The notes: generated by a model not told the origin, from the letters alone. 64,000 nt of DNA from Haloimpatiens massiliensis (GCF_900184255.1 NZ_LT854640.1:226611-290610), one strand, 5' to 3'; positions 27,525 to 36,530 are shown, numbered from the stretch's first letter. Numbers and translations: made by a program.

Positions 27525-27687
27525 AAGGTACATGAAAATAAATAACAAGTCAAAGATACTAGTATATTTTGTGTAAGACAAGGAAATAGGTTCCGTTGCT
27601 AGTAAGACTATGGGCGGGTTCTGCAGACGCAGTATGACGCAAAATAGATTAGCATACTGACTTATTATTTATTTGAATGTGCGTAAA
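27525..27687. repeat. Repeat family B, full copy 2
   Basis: This is an inverted copy of the element at 8241-8401, inserted between purN and purH inside the purine operon. The ends are AAGGTACATGAAAATAAATA and TTATTTATTTGAATGTGCGT. The inside contains TATATTTTGTGTAAGACAAG and GCAGTATGACGCAAAATAG. It leaves the reading frames intact, and could act as a transcript-stabilising or attenuating hairpin. Confidence 0.8.
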
Positions 27688-27714
27688 GGTAAATAGAAAA
27701 GAGGAGGAATAATT

Positions 27715-29214
27715 ATGTTAAAAAGAGCTTTAATAAGTGTATTTGATAAAAGTGGCGTATTAGATTTAGCTAAATTTTTAGTAAATAGAGGAGTGGAAAT
27801 AGTATCTACTGGGGGAACATATAGATATCTTAAGGAAAATGGAATAGACGTAATAGAAGTAAATCAAGTTACAGGTTTTGATGAGATATTAGATGGAAGA
27901 GTTAAAACTTTAAATCCATATATTCATGGAGGAATACTTGCTATAAGAGATAAAGAAAGTCATATGGAAACTATAAAGGAAAAAGGAATAACTCCAATAG
28001 ATATGATAGTTGTAAATCTATATCCTTTCTTTAATAAAGTTCAAGAAGATTTAGCTTTTGAAGAAAAAGTAGAATTCATAGATATCGGCGGACCTACTAT
28101 GTTAAGATCAGCAGCTAAAAACTTTAAAGATGTTATAGTTTTAACTAAAGTAGAAGACTACGGAAAAATAATAAATGAAATAGAAGAAAATGGTGATGTT
28201 TCTTTCCAAACTAGAAAAAGTCTAGCTGGAAAAGTATTTAATTTAACATCTGCTTATGATGCGGCTATAAGCAACTTCTTATTAGAGGAAGAATACCCAG
28301 AGTATTTATCTCTATCTTACAAAAAAATGATGGATTTAAGATATGGAGAAAATCCACATCAAACTTCAGCTTACTACGTATCCACTTATGAAAAAGGAGC
28401 CATGAAAAACTTCCAGCAGCTAAACGGAAAAGAATTGTCTTATAACAATATAAAAGATATGGATATAGCTTGGAAAACTGTATGGGAATTTGAGGAAATT
28501 GCTTGTTGTGGCTTAAAACATAACTCACCTTGTGGAGTAGCTATAGGAGAAACTGTTTGTGATGCATATAAGAAAGCTTATTCTTGTGATCCAGTATCTA
28601 TATTTGGTGGTATAATAGCAGTCAATAGAACTTTAGATAAGGAAACTGCTGAGGAAATTGTAAAGATATTCTCAGAAATAGTAATAGCACCAGATTTTAC
28701 TGAAGAAGCATTAGAAGTTCTTAAAACTAAAAAGAATTTAAGAGTTATAAAAGGTGAACAAGTGCCTAAGGATAAAGTAGAGTTAGTTAAAGTAGATGGA
28801 GGAATTTTAGTTCAAAGTGCTGACGACAAATTATTAAATGAAACTAAGGTAGTTACAGAAAAAACTCCTACAGAAGATGAAATGAAAGATTTAATATTTG
28901 CAATGAAAGTTGTTAAATACGTTAAATCCAATGCAATAGTAGTGGTTAAGGATAGAAAAGCTGTAGGTATAGCTGGAGGCCAAGTAAACAGAATATGGGC
29001 AGCTACACAGGCATTAGAAAGAGGAGAAGAAGGAGTAGTCTTAGCATCAGATGCATTCTTCCCATTTGGTGATGTAGTAGAAGAAGCAGCTAAGCACAAT
29101 ATAAAAGCTATAATTCAGCCAGGCGGATCTATAAAAGATCAAGCTTCAATAGATGAATGTAACAAAAATGGAATGTCTATGGTATTTACAGGAATGAGAC
29201 ACTTTAAACACTAA
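27715..29214 (+). CDS. purH: Bifunctional AICAR formyltransferase / IMP cyclohydrolase
   Basis: This encodes 499 aa with AGAGGAGGAATAATT before the ATG. The N-terminal MGS-like IMP cyclohydrolase domain (about residues 1-120, STGGTYRYLKENGIDV, DGRVKTLNPYIHGGIL) precedes the AICAR transformylase domain (about 125-499, with LRYGENPHQTSAYY and LKHNSPCGVAIG carrying the catalytic Lys-His). It carries out the last two steps to IMP. It is last before the insertion sequence that separates purH from purD. Confidence 0.97.
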   Translation: MLKRALISVFDKSGVLDLAKFLVNRGVEIVSTGGTYRYLKENGIDVIEVNQVTGFDEILDGRVKTLNPYIHGGILAIRDKESHMETIKEKGITPIDMIVVNLYPFFNKVQEDLAFEEKVEFIDIGGPTMLRSAAKNFKDVIVLTKVEDYGKIINEIEENGDVSFQTRKSLAGKVFNLTSAYDAAISNFLLEEEYPEYLSLSYKKMMDLRYGENPHQTSAYYVSTYEKGAMKNFQQLNGKELSYNNIKDMDIAWKTVWEFEEIACCGLKHNSPCGVAIGETVCDAYKKAYSCDPVSIFGGIIAVNRTLDKETAEEIVKIFSEIVIAPDFTEEALEVLKTKKNLRVIKGEQVPKDKVELVKVDGGILVQSADDKLLNETKVVTEKTPTEDEMKDLIFAMKVVKYVKSNAIVVVKDRKAVGIAGGQVNRIWAATQALERGEEGVVLASDAFFPFGDVVEEAAKHNIKAIIQPGGSIKDQASIDECNKNGMSMVFTGMRHFKH

Positions 29215-29224
29215 ACGATATATT

Positions 29225-29390
29225 AGTGGGCTAGATATTAGTTGGCTAGAGGGCTAGATAATAGAGGGCTAGGGAAGGAGGATTTTCCTTCGCGATGCTA
29301 CGGAAAATCTTTAAATTGAAAGTTTTTGAGAGTGAAGCGAGCAAAAACAACTTTACCTAGCCCCCTAGCCCTCTGACACTCTAGCCCACT
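29225..29390. repeat. 166-bp palindromic element after purH
   Basis: AGTGGGCTAGA at 29225 pairs with TCTAGCCCACT at 29390. The arms continue with repeated GGGCTAG words against CTAGCCC words. The central part (GATTTTCCTTCGCGATGC then TACGGAAAATCTTTAAA) is the same dyad module seen at 16963-16998 and 17446-17482. It may serve as the purH terminator, although it lacks a classical T-run. Confidence 0.65.
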
Positions 29391-29397
29391 TAATTGA

Positions 29398-31204
29398 GAT
29401 AGTGTAAAGTGAAATATGAAAAAGCTAAGTTTAAAAATGTTTTGCCCGAAGGGCGCAGAATAATAAAATACTTTGTGATTTGAAGATGAAATAACGAATT
29501 TTAGGCATGACAAAAAATCCTTTTGAGTGAAGGAAAATTTTTGATATTAGTAATCTCTACATTGAGTTATTCACGTAGTGGTTAATAAATATCCCATATT
29601 TACTTTACAACTAAATTAAGCAGAATTTTCAGTTTGCATCTTTAATATTGTTTGTTGACCAAGGTAAATAAGTAATTGCCACTTAGCAGGCATATTGCCC
29701 GCATTAGTTAAAATATCTATCTCATTTAGTGGCTTCCAGTAGTTATAAGGATGAGGACGTAGAAAGTTATAATAGGCAACCCAAAGGGAAACGCCATAAA
29801 GTGCACCATTCTCGCTTCCATAACCGCAGGTAACGCGATAAGAAGACTTGAAGGTGCGGTTAAGCCGTTCTACTACTTGCTTTACCCAACGAAATTCGGT
29901 GGATACAGCATCATTATTGGTGAGTCCGATAACTTGAGTAACATCAAAGTCCCAGCCATTAACGAGTTTACACTGCTGACTTGCAAGAGGGTAGGCACTA
30001 TAGCCATCTGCAATGAATTTTAAGGCTTTATTAGGGAAGTTTTTAAACTTCTCAAAAGCCATACGCATAGCGAGGATACATGGACCTACAGCACGAGTAT
30101 CGGATACTTGGTAGCCAAGAATAGACTTTTTACAAGCATCCATGATAATCCAAACATAATGCTTTATGCCTTTTACCTTAATGTATGTTTCATCAGCAGA
30201 AAGGATGTTAGAAGGATTATAGTCAAAAGTATCTACAAATGGCTTTATAACTGCGGCAGCAGTCATAGCATAATTAGCAATCATTGTATGTGAAATCTTT
30301 ATACCATGTACTTCCTCCAAGGCATGTGCTGTCTGCCTAGTAGATAGCTTAAGATTAACGTGATAAGTAAGGCAAAGCCCCATAATGTGGGCATTGAACT
30401 TCTTATACTTAAAGTTAATTGCTCTAGAAGGAAGTTCATGTAAGTCCATTTTGAAGAAATCTATGGTGAACTCACGATAGATGTAGTGGAGCTTGTACTT
30501 GTGTTTATCAGCGTCACTTAAGTCTTTAGGCAGTTTGTCTAAGTTCTTGCGGTAGTAGGAACACTTAGGATTAACACATTTATGTATTCTAAAATGCTTA
30601 CGATCTTTCTTTGGAGAAAGAGTTTGTCCGCAATAAGGACAACTAAATACTATAGGTTTAGTAGTGTGGTTACTTTCATTAAAATTTTGACCACAAACCT
30701 TGCACTGGTATTGACCTCTAGAGCCATTATTATCGTAGATATACTGGTGAGGGGCACCGCATTTAGGACATAGGATATTTTCAGGGACGGACTTCCCATT
30801 ACGTCTCTGAACAGGTTTGGTTAGTTTATTATATTTATGTTTATAGTAAGCTAAAAGAAGTTGATAGTCTACCTTTTCAAAACGAACAATTTTAGGTAGT
30901 TTATCCACTTTGAATTTTTGATATTCGGGACTATGTGAATCCTCAAAAGCCCACTGCTTAAGAGGAATGTATTTACAAATAAACATAAGTAATTGATAAA
31001 TTATTTTTAAAAGATATTGATTATAGGAAATTAAATAAGTTATAATTGAATCCATAGCAATGACATCCTTTCATGTTATTTTTGTGTTTTGGCGATTCAA
31101 TTATAGCATAAAAAAGGGGGTCATTGTTTTTTTATTTAAAAAACTCTGTAACCCTTGATATATAAAGAAATTTTATAAAAATAGTGTAAAAAAACTTTAC
31201 ACTA
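29398..31204. mobile_element. Insertion sequence between purH and purD
   Basis: Proposed limits come from TAGTGTAAAGT (29400-29410) inverted at ACTTTACACTA (31194-31204), with the 10-base direct repeat ACTTAATTGA at 29388-29397 and 31205-31214 immediately outside. It encloses one transposase gene on the minus strand. The boundaries are provisional: the right inverted repeat also forms a local hairpin with TAGTGTAAA at 31181-31189. Confidence 0.5.
29616..31055 (-). CDS. DDE transposase with N-terminal zinc ribbons
   Basis: This encodes 479 aa with AAAGGATGTCATTGCT before the ATG. The N-terminal part has two zinc-ribbon motifs (CPKCGAPH with CKVCGQNF, about residues 97-128, then CPYCGQTL with KCVNPKC). 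The catalytic core has ILSADETYIKVKG (first Asp, about 290), KFIADGYSAYP (second Asp, about 345) and TEFRWVKQVVERLNRTFK (Glu region, about 385), giving a DDE order like IS6/IS240-type enzymes. The family assignment is tentative. The gene looks intact. It is inserted opposite to the purine operon. Confidence 0.82.
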   Translation of the reverse strand: MDSIITYLISYNQYLLKIIYQLLMFICKYIPLKQWAFEDSHSPEYQKFKVDKLPKIVRFEKVDYQLLLAYYKHKYNKLTKPVQRRNGKSVPENILCPKCGAPHQYIYDNNGSRGQYQCKVCGQNFNESNHTTKPIVFSCPYCGQTLSPKKDRKHFRIHKCVNPKCSYYRKNLDKLPKDLSDADKHKYKLHYIYREFTIDFFKMDLHELPSRAINFKYKKFNAHIMGLCLTYHVNLKLSTRQTAHALEEVHGIKISHTMIANYAMTAAAVIKPFVDTFDYNPSNILSADETYIKVKGIKHYVWIIMDACKKSILGYQVSDTRAVGPCILAMRMAFEKFKNFPNKALKFIADGYSAYPLASQQCKLVNGWDFDVTQVIGLTNNDAVSTEFRWVKQVVERLNRTFKSSYRVTCGYGSENGALYGVSLWVAYYNFLRPHPYNYWKPLNEIDILTNAGNMPAKWQLLIYLGQQTILKMQTENSA

Positions 31205-31229
31205 ACTTAATTGAAACGGGGGGATATAA

Positions 31230-32483
31230 ATGAAACTATTAGTTATTGGTAGTGGTGGAAGAGAACATGCTATAGCATGGAAACTTTCAAAAAGTAACAA
31301 GGTACATAAGATTTATTGCGCTCCGGGTAATGGTGGAACAGCTTTAGAAGAAAAATGTACCAATATAAATTTAAACAGTGTAGATGAATATCTTTCCTTT
31401 GCAAAGGAAAATAAAATAGACGTAACAGTAGTTGGACCAGAAGCACCTTTAGTTGAAGGTATAGTTGATACATTTAAAAAAGAAGGATTAAAGATATTTG
31501 GACCAGATAAAAAAGGTGCGTTTTTAGAGGGAAGCAAGGCTTTTGCTAAAGAATTCATGAAAAAGTATGGAGTTAAGACTGCTGAATATGAGGCATTTAC
31601 TGACTTTAAAAAAGCAAGTGAATATATAAAAAACTGTGCCTATCCTGTAGTTATAAAGGCAGATGGCCTTGCAGCTGGAAAAGGCGTAGTTATATGCCAA
31701 GAAGAAAAAGATGCTCAAAAAGCCTTAGAAGATTTTATGGTTAAGGATATATTTAAGGGGTCTGGTAAAAAGATAATAATAGAGGAGTTTTTACAAGGTG
31801 TAGAAGCCTCTATACTTTCTATAACAGATGGAGAAACTATAATACCTTTTATATCTTCTAAGGATCATAAGCAGATTTATGATGGAGATAAGGGACCGAA
31901 TACCGGAGGTATGGGTGTTATAGCACCTAATCCATATTGTAGTGATGAAGTGATAAAGGAGTTTACAAAATATGTATTAGAGCCAACGCTTAAGGGAATA
32001 AGACAGGAGCATATGGACTATATAGGGATTATATTCTTTGGAATAATGATAACTAAAAAAGGTGTATATCTTTTAGAATATAATGTTAGAATGGGAGATC
32101 CAGAAACTCAGGCAGTGCTTTATTTAATGGAATCGGATTTTATGGATATAATAATGGAAGCTTTAAATAAGAATTTATCAAATATGAACATAAAATGGGA
32201 AAATAAGCACAGTTGCTGTATAGTAGCTGCTTCAGAAGGTTATCCTTCCTCATATAAAAAAGGGTTCACTATAGAAATAGAAGATAATTTGGAAAGCAAG
32301 GTAATAGCAGCAGGTGTAAAGCTACAGGATAATCAATTAATGACTAATGGAGGAAGAGTTCTTTGTGTAGTTGCTAAGGGTGATAGCTTGGAAAGTGCCA
32401 GAGAAAAGGCTTATAGAGATATAGAAAAGGTTAAATTTAAGGGGATTTATTATAGAAAAGACATTGGAAAAGCTAATAGTTAA
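31230..32483 (+). CDS. purD: Phosphoribosylamine-glycine ligase
   Basis: This encodes 417 aa starting MKLLVIGSGGREHAIAWKL, with GGGGGGATATAA upstream. GSGGREHA, GPEAPLVEG, ADGLAAGKGVVI (about 145-157), EEFLQGVEASIL and NTGGMGV (about 228-235) are hallmark ATP-grasp motifs. It makes GAR, the second pathway step. The insertion sequence now separates it from purH, so it either relies on readthrough past the element or on a promoter at the element edge or in the 31205-31229 gap. Confidence 0.96.
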   Translation: MKLLVIGSGGREHAIAWKLSKSNKVHKIYCAPGNGGTALEEKCTNINLNSVDEYLSFAKENKIDVTVVGPEAPLVEGIVDTFKKEGLKIFGPDKKGAFLEGSKAFAKEFMKKYGVKTAEYEAFTDFKKASEYIKNCAYPVVIKADGLAAGKGVVICQEEKDAQKALEDFMVKDIFKGSGKKIIIEEFLQGVEASILSITDGETIIPFISSKDHKQIYDGDKGPNTGGMGVIAPNPYCSDEVIKEFTKYVLEPTLKGIRQEHMDYIGIIFFGIMITKKGVYLLEYNVRMGDPETQAVLYLMESDFMDIIMEALNKNLSNMNIKWENKHSCCIVAASEGYPSSYKKGFTIEIEDNLESKVIAAGVKLQDNQLMTNGGRVLCVVAKGDSLESAREKAYRDIEKVKFKGIYYRKDIGKANS

Positions 32484-32497
32484 GAGTTGAAAAATAT

Positions 32498-32560
32498 GTG
32501 CTTTGTATTATCAAGACTTTGTAAAATTTAAGTGTTGATAGTGCAAAGCACTTTTGTTAT
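32498..32560 (+). terminator. purD terminator
   Basis: GTGCTTTGTATTATCAA pairs with TTGATAGTGCAAAGCAC across ~20 bases, followed by TTTTGTT. This is a good Rho-independent terminator directly after purD. Confidence 0.75.
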
Positions 32561-32715
32561 ATAAGAAATTAGTAGAAGATAAAAATGAATGGCATTTACT
32601 TTTGTTGTATATGAAGTTAATAGAAAATAATAATAGGTGTTATTTAATTTTATTATATGTTCAATTGGTAGAAAACAAGAGTGGTATTGTTTACTTTTTA
32701 TAATATAATGTGTTT
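32550..32715 (+). repeat. Degenerate ~48-bp tandem repeat
   Basis: Three units begin at 32550, 32598 and 32646, with a fourth truncated at 32693. Each starts with ACTTTTGTTRTATATRA-like sequence, then A-rich GTAGAA, and ends GG(C/T)RTTRTTT. The period is 48, 48 and 47. No coding potential was seen. The remainder to 32864 is AT-rich promoter DNA for the kinase gene. Confidence 0.6.
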
Positions 32716-32864
32716 TAATATAGGTGTAATCAATGAACTAATGCTCAATGATCAATTAAGTAAAACTTTTTTGTGAATTTTAACAAAATACAAACAAAAG
32801 AAATTCCCAAGAAATTTCAATCTATGATTTAAATATTAAATTAATATAGAGAGGAGATATTTTT

Positions 32865-34175
32865 TTGGAGCAAATAAAGAAGATAAAAAATAAAGATATG
32901 TTTAAAAAAATGATATTTGTAGTTTTGATAGTTTCTCTTTCTTCACAAATTTATTTAGATTTAATTATAGCAAATTTTAGAATCTCCTTTGCCATAATAC
33001 TATTTGGAGTATTTATGTATTCCTTTGATGAGTTAAATTCCATAATAACTGGAGCTTATACTTCTATAGGAGTTTATATTTTAAGAGTAGTTATGCATGC
33101 TACTAGGGGAGGTAAAGTTGTAGATGGAATGCAGTTTTATTTCCCAGAAATATTTTTTTATTTTTCTTATGCGGTATTTTTTTATTTTATATTGAAAAAA
33201 GTATCTAGAAGGAATATAAACAAAATGTTCATTTATATAGTGTTCAGTGATTTTTTTGCAAATTTCATAGAACTACTTATAAGGGACATAAATAATATTA
33301 AACCGCTGTATAACTATGATATTAAATGGACTTTACTTATAGTAGCTGTAGTTAGAACAGTGATTTTGTGGCTTAGCTTAAATTTTATTAAATACTATAA
33401 AATGTTATTATTAAAAGAAGAACATGAAAATAGATATAGAAAATTACTACTTATGACTGCTAGATTAAAAACAGAGACTTATTGGATGAAAAAAACCATG
33501 GATAGTCTTGAAAAGGTAATGGCTGAAGCTTATGATTTATTTGAAAAAATAACTTTAGATAAGGAAAGAGAGCTTTGGGCTTCAAGAGCAGTGAATATAG
33601 CAAAGAACGTTCATGAAATAAAGAAAGAATATGGCATAGTAGTAAGAGGGGTTGAGGAGGTCACAAGTTCTCCAGATGAAGGCAAGGGAATGTACTTTAA
33701 AGACTTAATAAATATACTAGAAATAAGTATCAAAAATGAGATAAAGTATAAAGAGAAAGATATAGATGTGAAATTTAAAATCAAAAATAATTTTTATACA
33801 GAAAAGCATTATTTTCTAATGTCTATATTTAGAAATATACTTATGAATGCCATAGAGGCTTTAGACGAAAAAGAAAAAGGATATATACTTTTTGAGCAGC
33901 ATAAAGAAGAAAGCAACTATATATTTGTCATAGAGGACAATGGATGTGGCATAAAAGAGAAGGATATGAATTACATATTTTCACCGGGATATTCTACTAA
34001 AATAAATTATGGTACTGGAGTGATAAATAGAGGACTTGGGCTTAGTATTGTAAAGCACATTATAGAAGGAGAATTAAAAGGTGAAGTTACTATTACTTCT
34101 AAGGACAATGAAGGAACTGCCTTTCACATATCTATACCAAAAAAAATATTGGAGGAAGAAGAAAAATGCGAATAA
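32865..34175 (+). CDS. Sensor histidine kinase, GlnK/YcbA-like
   Basis: This encodes 436 aa starting at TTG, with GAGAGGAGATATTTTT upstream. The N-terminal half (about residues 15-185) has five or six hydrophobic segments. It is followed by a helical region with the probable phospho-acceptor His in KNVHEIKKEYG (about residue 249), as in the YcbA/CitA-like group, rather than a classic HisKA H-box. The HATPase domain shows N-box RNILMNAIEAL (about 325), G1 VIEDNGCGIKEKD and G2 NRGLGLSIVKHI. It overlaps the response regulator by 10 bases. It probably senses an amino acid, perhaps glutamine. Confidence 0.88.
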   Translation: MEQIKKIKNKDMFKKMIFVVLIVSLSSQIYLDLIIANFRISFAIILFGVFMYSFDELNSIITGAYTSIGVYILRVVMHATRGGKVVDGMQFYFPEIFFYFSYAVFFYFILKKVSRRNINKMFIYIVFSDFFANFIELLIRDINNIKPLYNYDIKWTLLIVAVVRTVILWLSLNFIKYYKMLLLKEEHENRYRKLLLMTARLKTETYWMKKTMDSLEKVMAEAYDLFEKITLDKERELWASRAVNIAKNVHEIKKEYGIVVRGVEEVTSSPDEGKGMYFKDLINILEISIKNEIKYKEKDIDVKFKIKNNFYTEKHYFLMSIFRNILMNAIEALDEKEKGYILFEQHKEESNYIFVIEDNGCGIKEKDMNYIFSPGYSTKINYGTGVINRGLGLSIVKHIIEGELKGEVTITSKDNEGTAFHISIPKKILEEEEKCE

Positions 34176-35029
34176 TTATAGTTGAAGATGATATAAGTGT
34201 AATTAAAATATTAGAGAAAATAATATATGATAGATTTCTTGGAGAAGTAGTGGATTATGCTATGGATGGAAATGAAGGAGTAGAAAAGATAAATAAGTAC
34301 AATCCAGATATAGTCTTAGTGGATCTTTTGATGCCTGAAAAGGATGGCTTGTCTTTAGTAAGGGAGGTTGCAAAGCAGAATAATAAAGTACATTTTATAA
34401 TGATATCTCAAGTCATGTCTAAGGATATGATAGGAAAAGCTTATGAATACGGAGTGGAATACTACGTAAGCAAACCTATAAATGCGGTGGAAGTAGAAAA
34501 TGTAATTAAGAAAGTGCAAGAAAAAATTAAATTAAATAAAACATTAGAACAGATAAAGTACATATTTTCAGAAAATATTCCTATGGATTCACCGAAAATT
34601 CAAAAGGAATTAGAGGACCAGAAGGAACCTATGGAAAATTATGAAGAAAAGATAAGGAATGTAATGAGTAAAATAGGAATAATGGGTGAAGTAGGTAGTG
34701 AAGATATAGTAAAAATAGTTTCATTCTTAATTAAATCTAAAAAGACCATGAATGAGTATAGTATTAAAGATTTGTGTAGCAAATTTACAGATAATCCAAA
34801 ATCCATGGAACAAAGAATTAGAAGAACTGCTACAGTAGGAATGGTTAATTTAGCTAATATAGGTATAGAAGACTATATGAATGATGTATTTGTGGATTAC
34901 TCTAATGGAATATATAATTTTGAACAAATAAAGAAAGAAATGGACTTTATAAGAGGTAAAAGTAGTGAAAGGGGAAAAGTAAGTTTAAAGAAGTTCATAC
35001 AAGGAATGGCATTTTACTGCGAGAAATAA
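34166..35029 (+). CDS. Response regulator with YcbB/GlnL-type output domain
   Basis: This encodes 287 aa. The receiver domain (about residues 1-120) contains VEDD at the N-terminus, the phospho-Asp in IVLVDLLMPEKDG (about 52), ISQV for the Thr/Ser switch region and YVSKPI with the conserved Lys near 104. The C-terminal region (about 160-285, EDIVKIVSFLIKSKKTMNEY, MEQRIRRTATVGMVNLANIG) matches what I know of the YcbB domain, a winged-helix-like DNA-binding output. GlnL in B. subtilis activates glnT and glsA. Here the AgcS symporter at 15323-16657 is a candidate target. Confidence 0.88.
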   Translation: MRIIIVEDDISVIKILEKIIYDRFLGEVVDYAMDGNEGVEKINKYNPDIVLVDLLMPEKDGLSLVREVAKQNNKVHFIMISQVMSKDMIGKAYEYGVEYYVSKPINAVEVENVIKKVQEKIKLNKTLEQIKYIFSENIPMDSPKIQKELEDQKEPMENYEEKIRNVMSKIGIMGEVGSEDIVKIVSFLIKSKKTMNEYSIKDLCSKFTDNPKSMEQRIRRTATVGMVNLANIGIEDYMNDVFVDYSNGIYNFEQIKKEMDFIRGKSSERGKVSLKKFIQGMAFYCEK

Positions 35030-35090
35030 TCAAATAGTTAAAAAATTATAAAAATAAAAAAATATATATTTTGATACTTTCCTAAGTTTT

Positions 35091-35115
35091 TCGAAACTTA
35101 GGATTTATTATTATA
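35091..35115 (+). terminator. Terminator after the two-component system
   Basis: CCTAAGTTT pairs with AAACTTAGG across TTCG, followed by ATTTATTATT. This is a compact, stable tetraloop hairpin. Confidence 0.75.
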
Positions 35116-35439
35116 TACAAGAAGAAAATAGTGATATTCTCCATTTTTAATGTAAACGAATTGAATGTTAAAGTTTTATCTTACACAAATGTAAGTATTA
35201 ATTTTAAAGGGTACATTAAGGTAATTGTTTTATTAGTGGGTTTAACAGCATATTAAAATTTATCATTGGGTGGGACTATTGATGAATTTTATTATATAAA
35301 TATAAAAACTTCTATTGGCTAATGTGGGAAAAGGTTAATGGAAGCTTTCAATGGTTTATCAATGAAGATATTTTAAACTGTGGGAGTTTAAGATTGTTTT
35401 ATTGATGAACTTATAAAATTGAAAAATGGAGGGATAAAT
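35116..35439. other. Long leader before the second IIC-like gene
   Basis: This is 324 bases without a gene. The stretch from about 35255 to 35410 has short G-rich words (TGGGTGGGACTATT, TAATGTGGGAAAAGG, AAACTGTGGGAGTTTAAG) and could be a structured leader. I looked for T-box (GGGTGGNACCGCG), purine, SAM, lysine and TPP cores and did not find a match. Confidence 0.4.
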
Positions 35440-36510
35440 TTGTTTGTTATTGTTAAAGGTTTAGGTTTATTGATTTTTACATTGGTATTATTTTCGATTT
35501 TTAGTCTTAAGGCTCCAAAAGGTGATAAAGCCATGTCAGGACTAGCTAATGCAGCAGTAGCAAGTTTTCTTGTAGAAGCTATCCACAAATATATTGGTGG
35601 CAATTTCCTTGGATTAAAGTTCATTGGAGAAGTTGGAGCAACGGCAGGAAGCCTAAGTGGTCCTGCAGCAGCTATATTAGTTGGACTAAGTATGGGAGTA
35701 AATCCAGTGTATGCAGTAGTTATGGGTGTTGCAGTGGGAGGTCTTGGAATATTACCAGGATTTATAGCAGGATACCTAGTAAGTTTAATAGCACCAAAGG
35801 TAGAAGAAAAATTACCAGAAGGATTGAATATAATATTTGGAGCATTACTTTTAGCACCACTAGCTAGATTTATAGCTGTAGGAGTTAATCCAATAGTAAA
35901 CTCAACTTTACTTACAGTTGGAGACGTAATTTCTGTGGCAGCTAATCAATCCCCAATAGTTATGGGATTCCTTTTAGGTGGAATAATGAAGATAATATGT
36001 ACATCACCACTAAGTTCCATGGCAGTAACAGCTATGCTTGGACTTCAGGGACTTGCTATGGGTATAGCAGGTATTGCCTGTGTAGGTGGAGCTTTTGCTA
36101 ATGGAATAACATTTAAGAGATTAAAACTAGGAGAAAACAGTAAAGTAATAGCAGTTATGTTAGAACCTCTTACTCAAGCTGACATTGTAACAGCAAATCC
36201 ACTGCCTATATATGGTGGAAGTTTCTTGGGAGGAGCGCTGGCAGGGTTATCAGCTGCGTACTTTAAAATTGTAAATAATGCACCAGGAACTGCATCTCCA
36301 ATACCAGGATTCTTAGCATCTTTTGGATTTAATAAACCATTAACAGTCCTTATGGCATCTGCACTAGCAATAGTTGGAGGAATAATAGGAGGACTTATAT
36401 CATCACAGATATTTAAGATGATGGGATACCAAAAGAGAACTCATAATAGTACAAAGGTTGAGTCAAAAGAAGAAATTAATCAAGGAAAAATTCGTAAGGA
36501 AGCTATTTAA
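35440..36510 (+). CDS. PTS IIC-like membrane protein (PTS_EIIC_2 type)
   Basis: This encodes about 356 aa. TTG 35440 is favoured because GGAGGG lies 6 bases upstream; the longer frame from 35419 would overlap its own ribosome site. There are eight to ten hydrophobic segments with repeated glycine-rich turns (GEVGATAGSLSGPAAAILVG, CTSPLSSMAVTAMLGL, YGGSFLGGALAGL). It shares general layout with 10676-11695. Both are stand-alone, and no EIIA, EIIB or sugar metabolism genes flank them. The substrate is unknown. Confidence 0.8.
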   Translation: MFVIVKGLGLLIFTLVLFSIFSLKAPKGDKAMSGLANAAVASFLVEAIHKYIGGNFLGLKFIGEVGATAGSLSGPAAAILVGLSMGVNPVYAVVMGVAVGGLGILPGFIAGYLVSLIAPKVEEKLPEGLNIIFGALLLAPLARFIAVGVNPIVNSTLLTVGDVISVAANQSPIVMGFLLGGIMKIICTSPLSSMAVTAMLGLQGLAMGIAGIACVGGAFANGITFKRLKLGENSKVIAVMLEPLTQADIVTANPLPIYGGSFLGGALAGLSAAYFKIVNNAPGTASPIPGFLASFGFNKPLTVLMASALAIVGGIIGGLISSQIFKMMGYQKRTHNSTKVESKEEINQGKIRKEAI

Positions 36511-36530
36511 TATATACCTTAGTTTTATAG

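Noticed and set aside
35255..35410. T-box leader before the second IIC-like gene
   Set aside because: TGGGTGGGACTATT only vaguely resembles the T-box core; no specifier loop, AG-bulge or terminator/antiterminator pair could be found.
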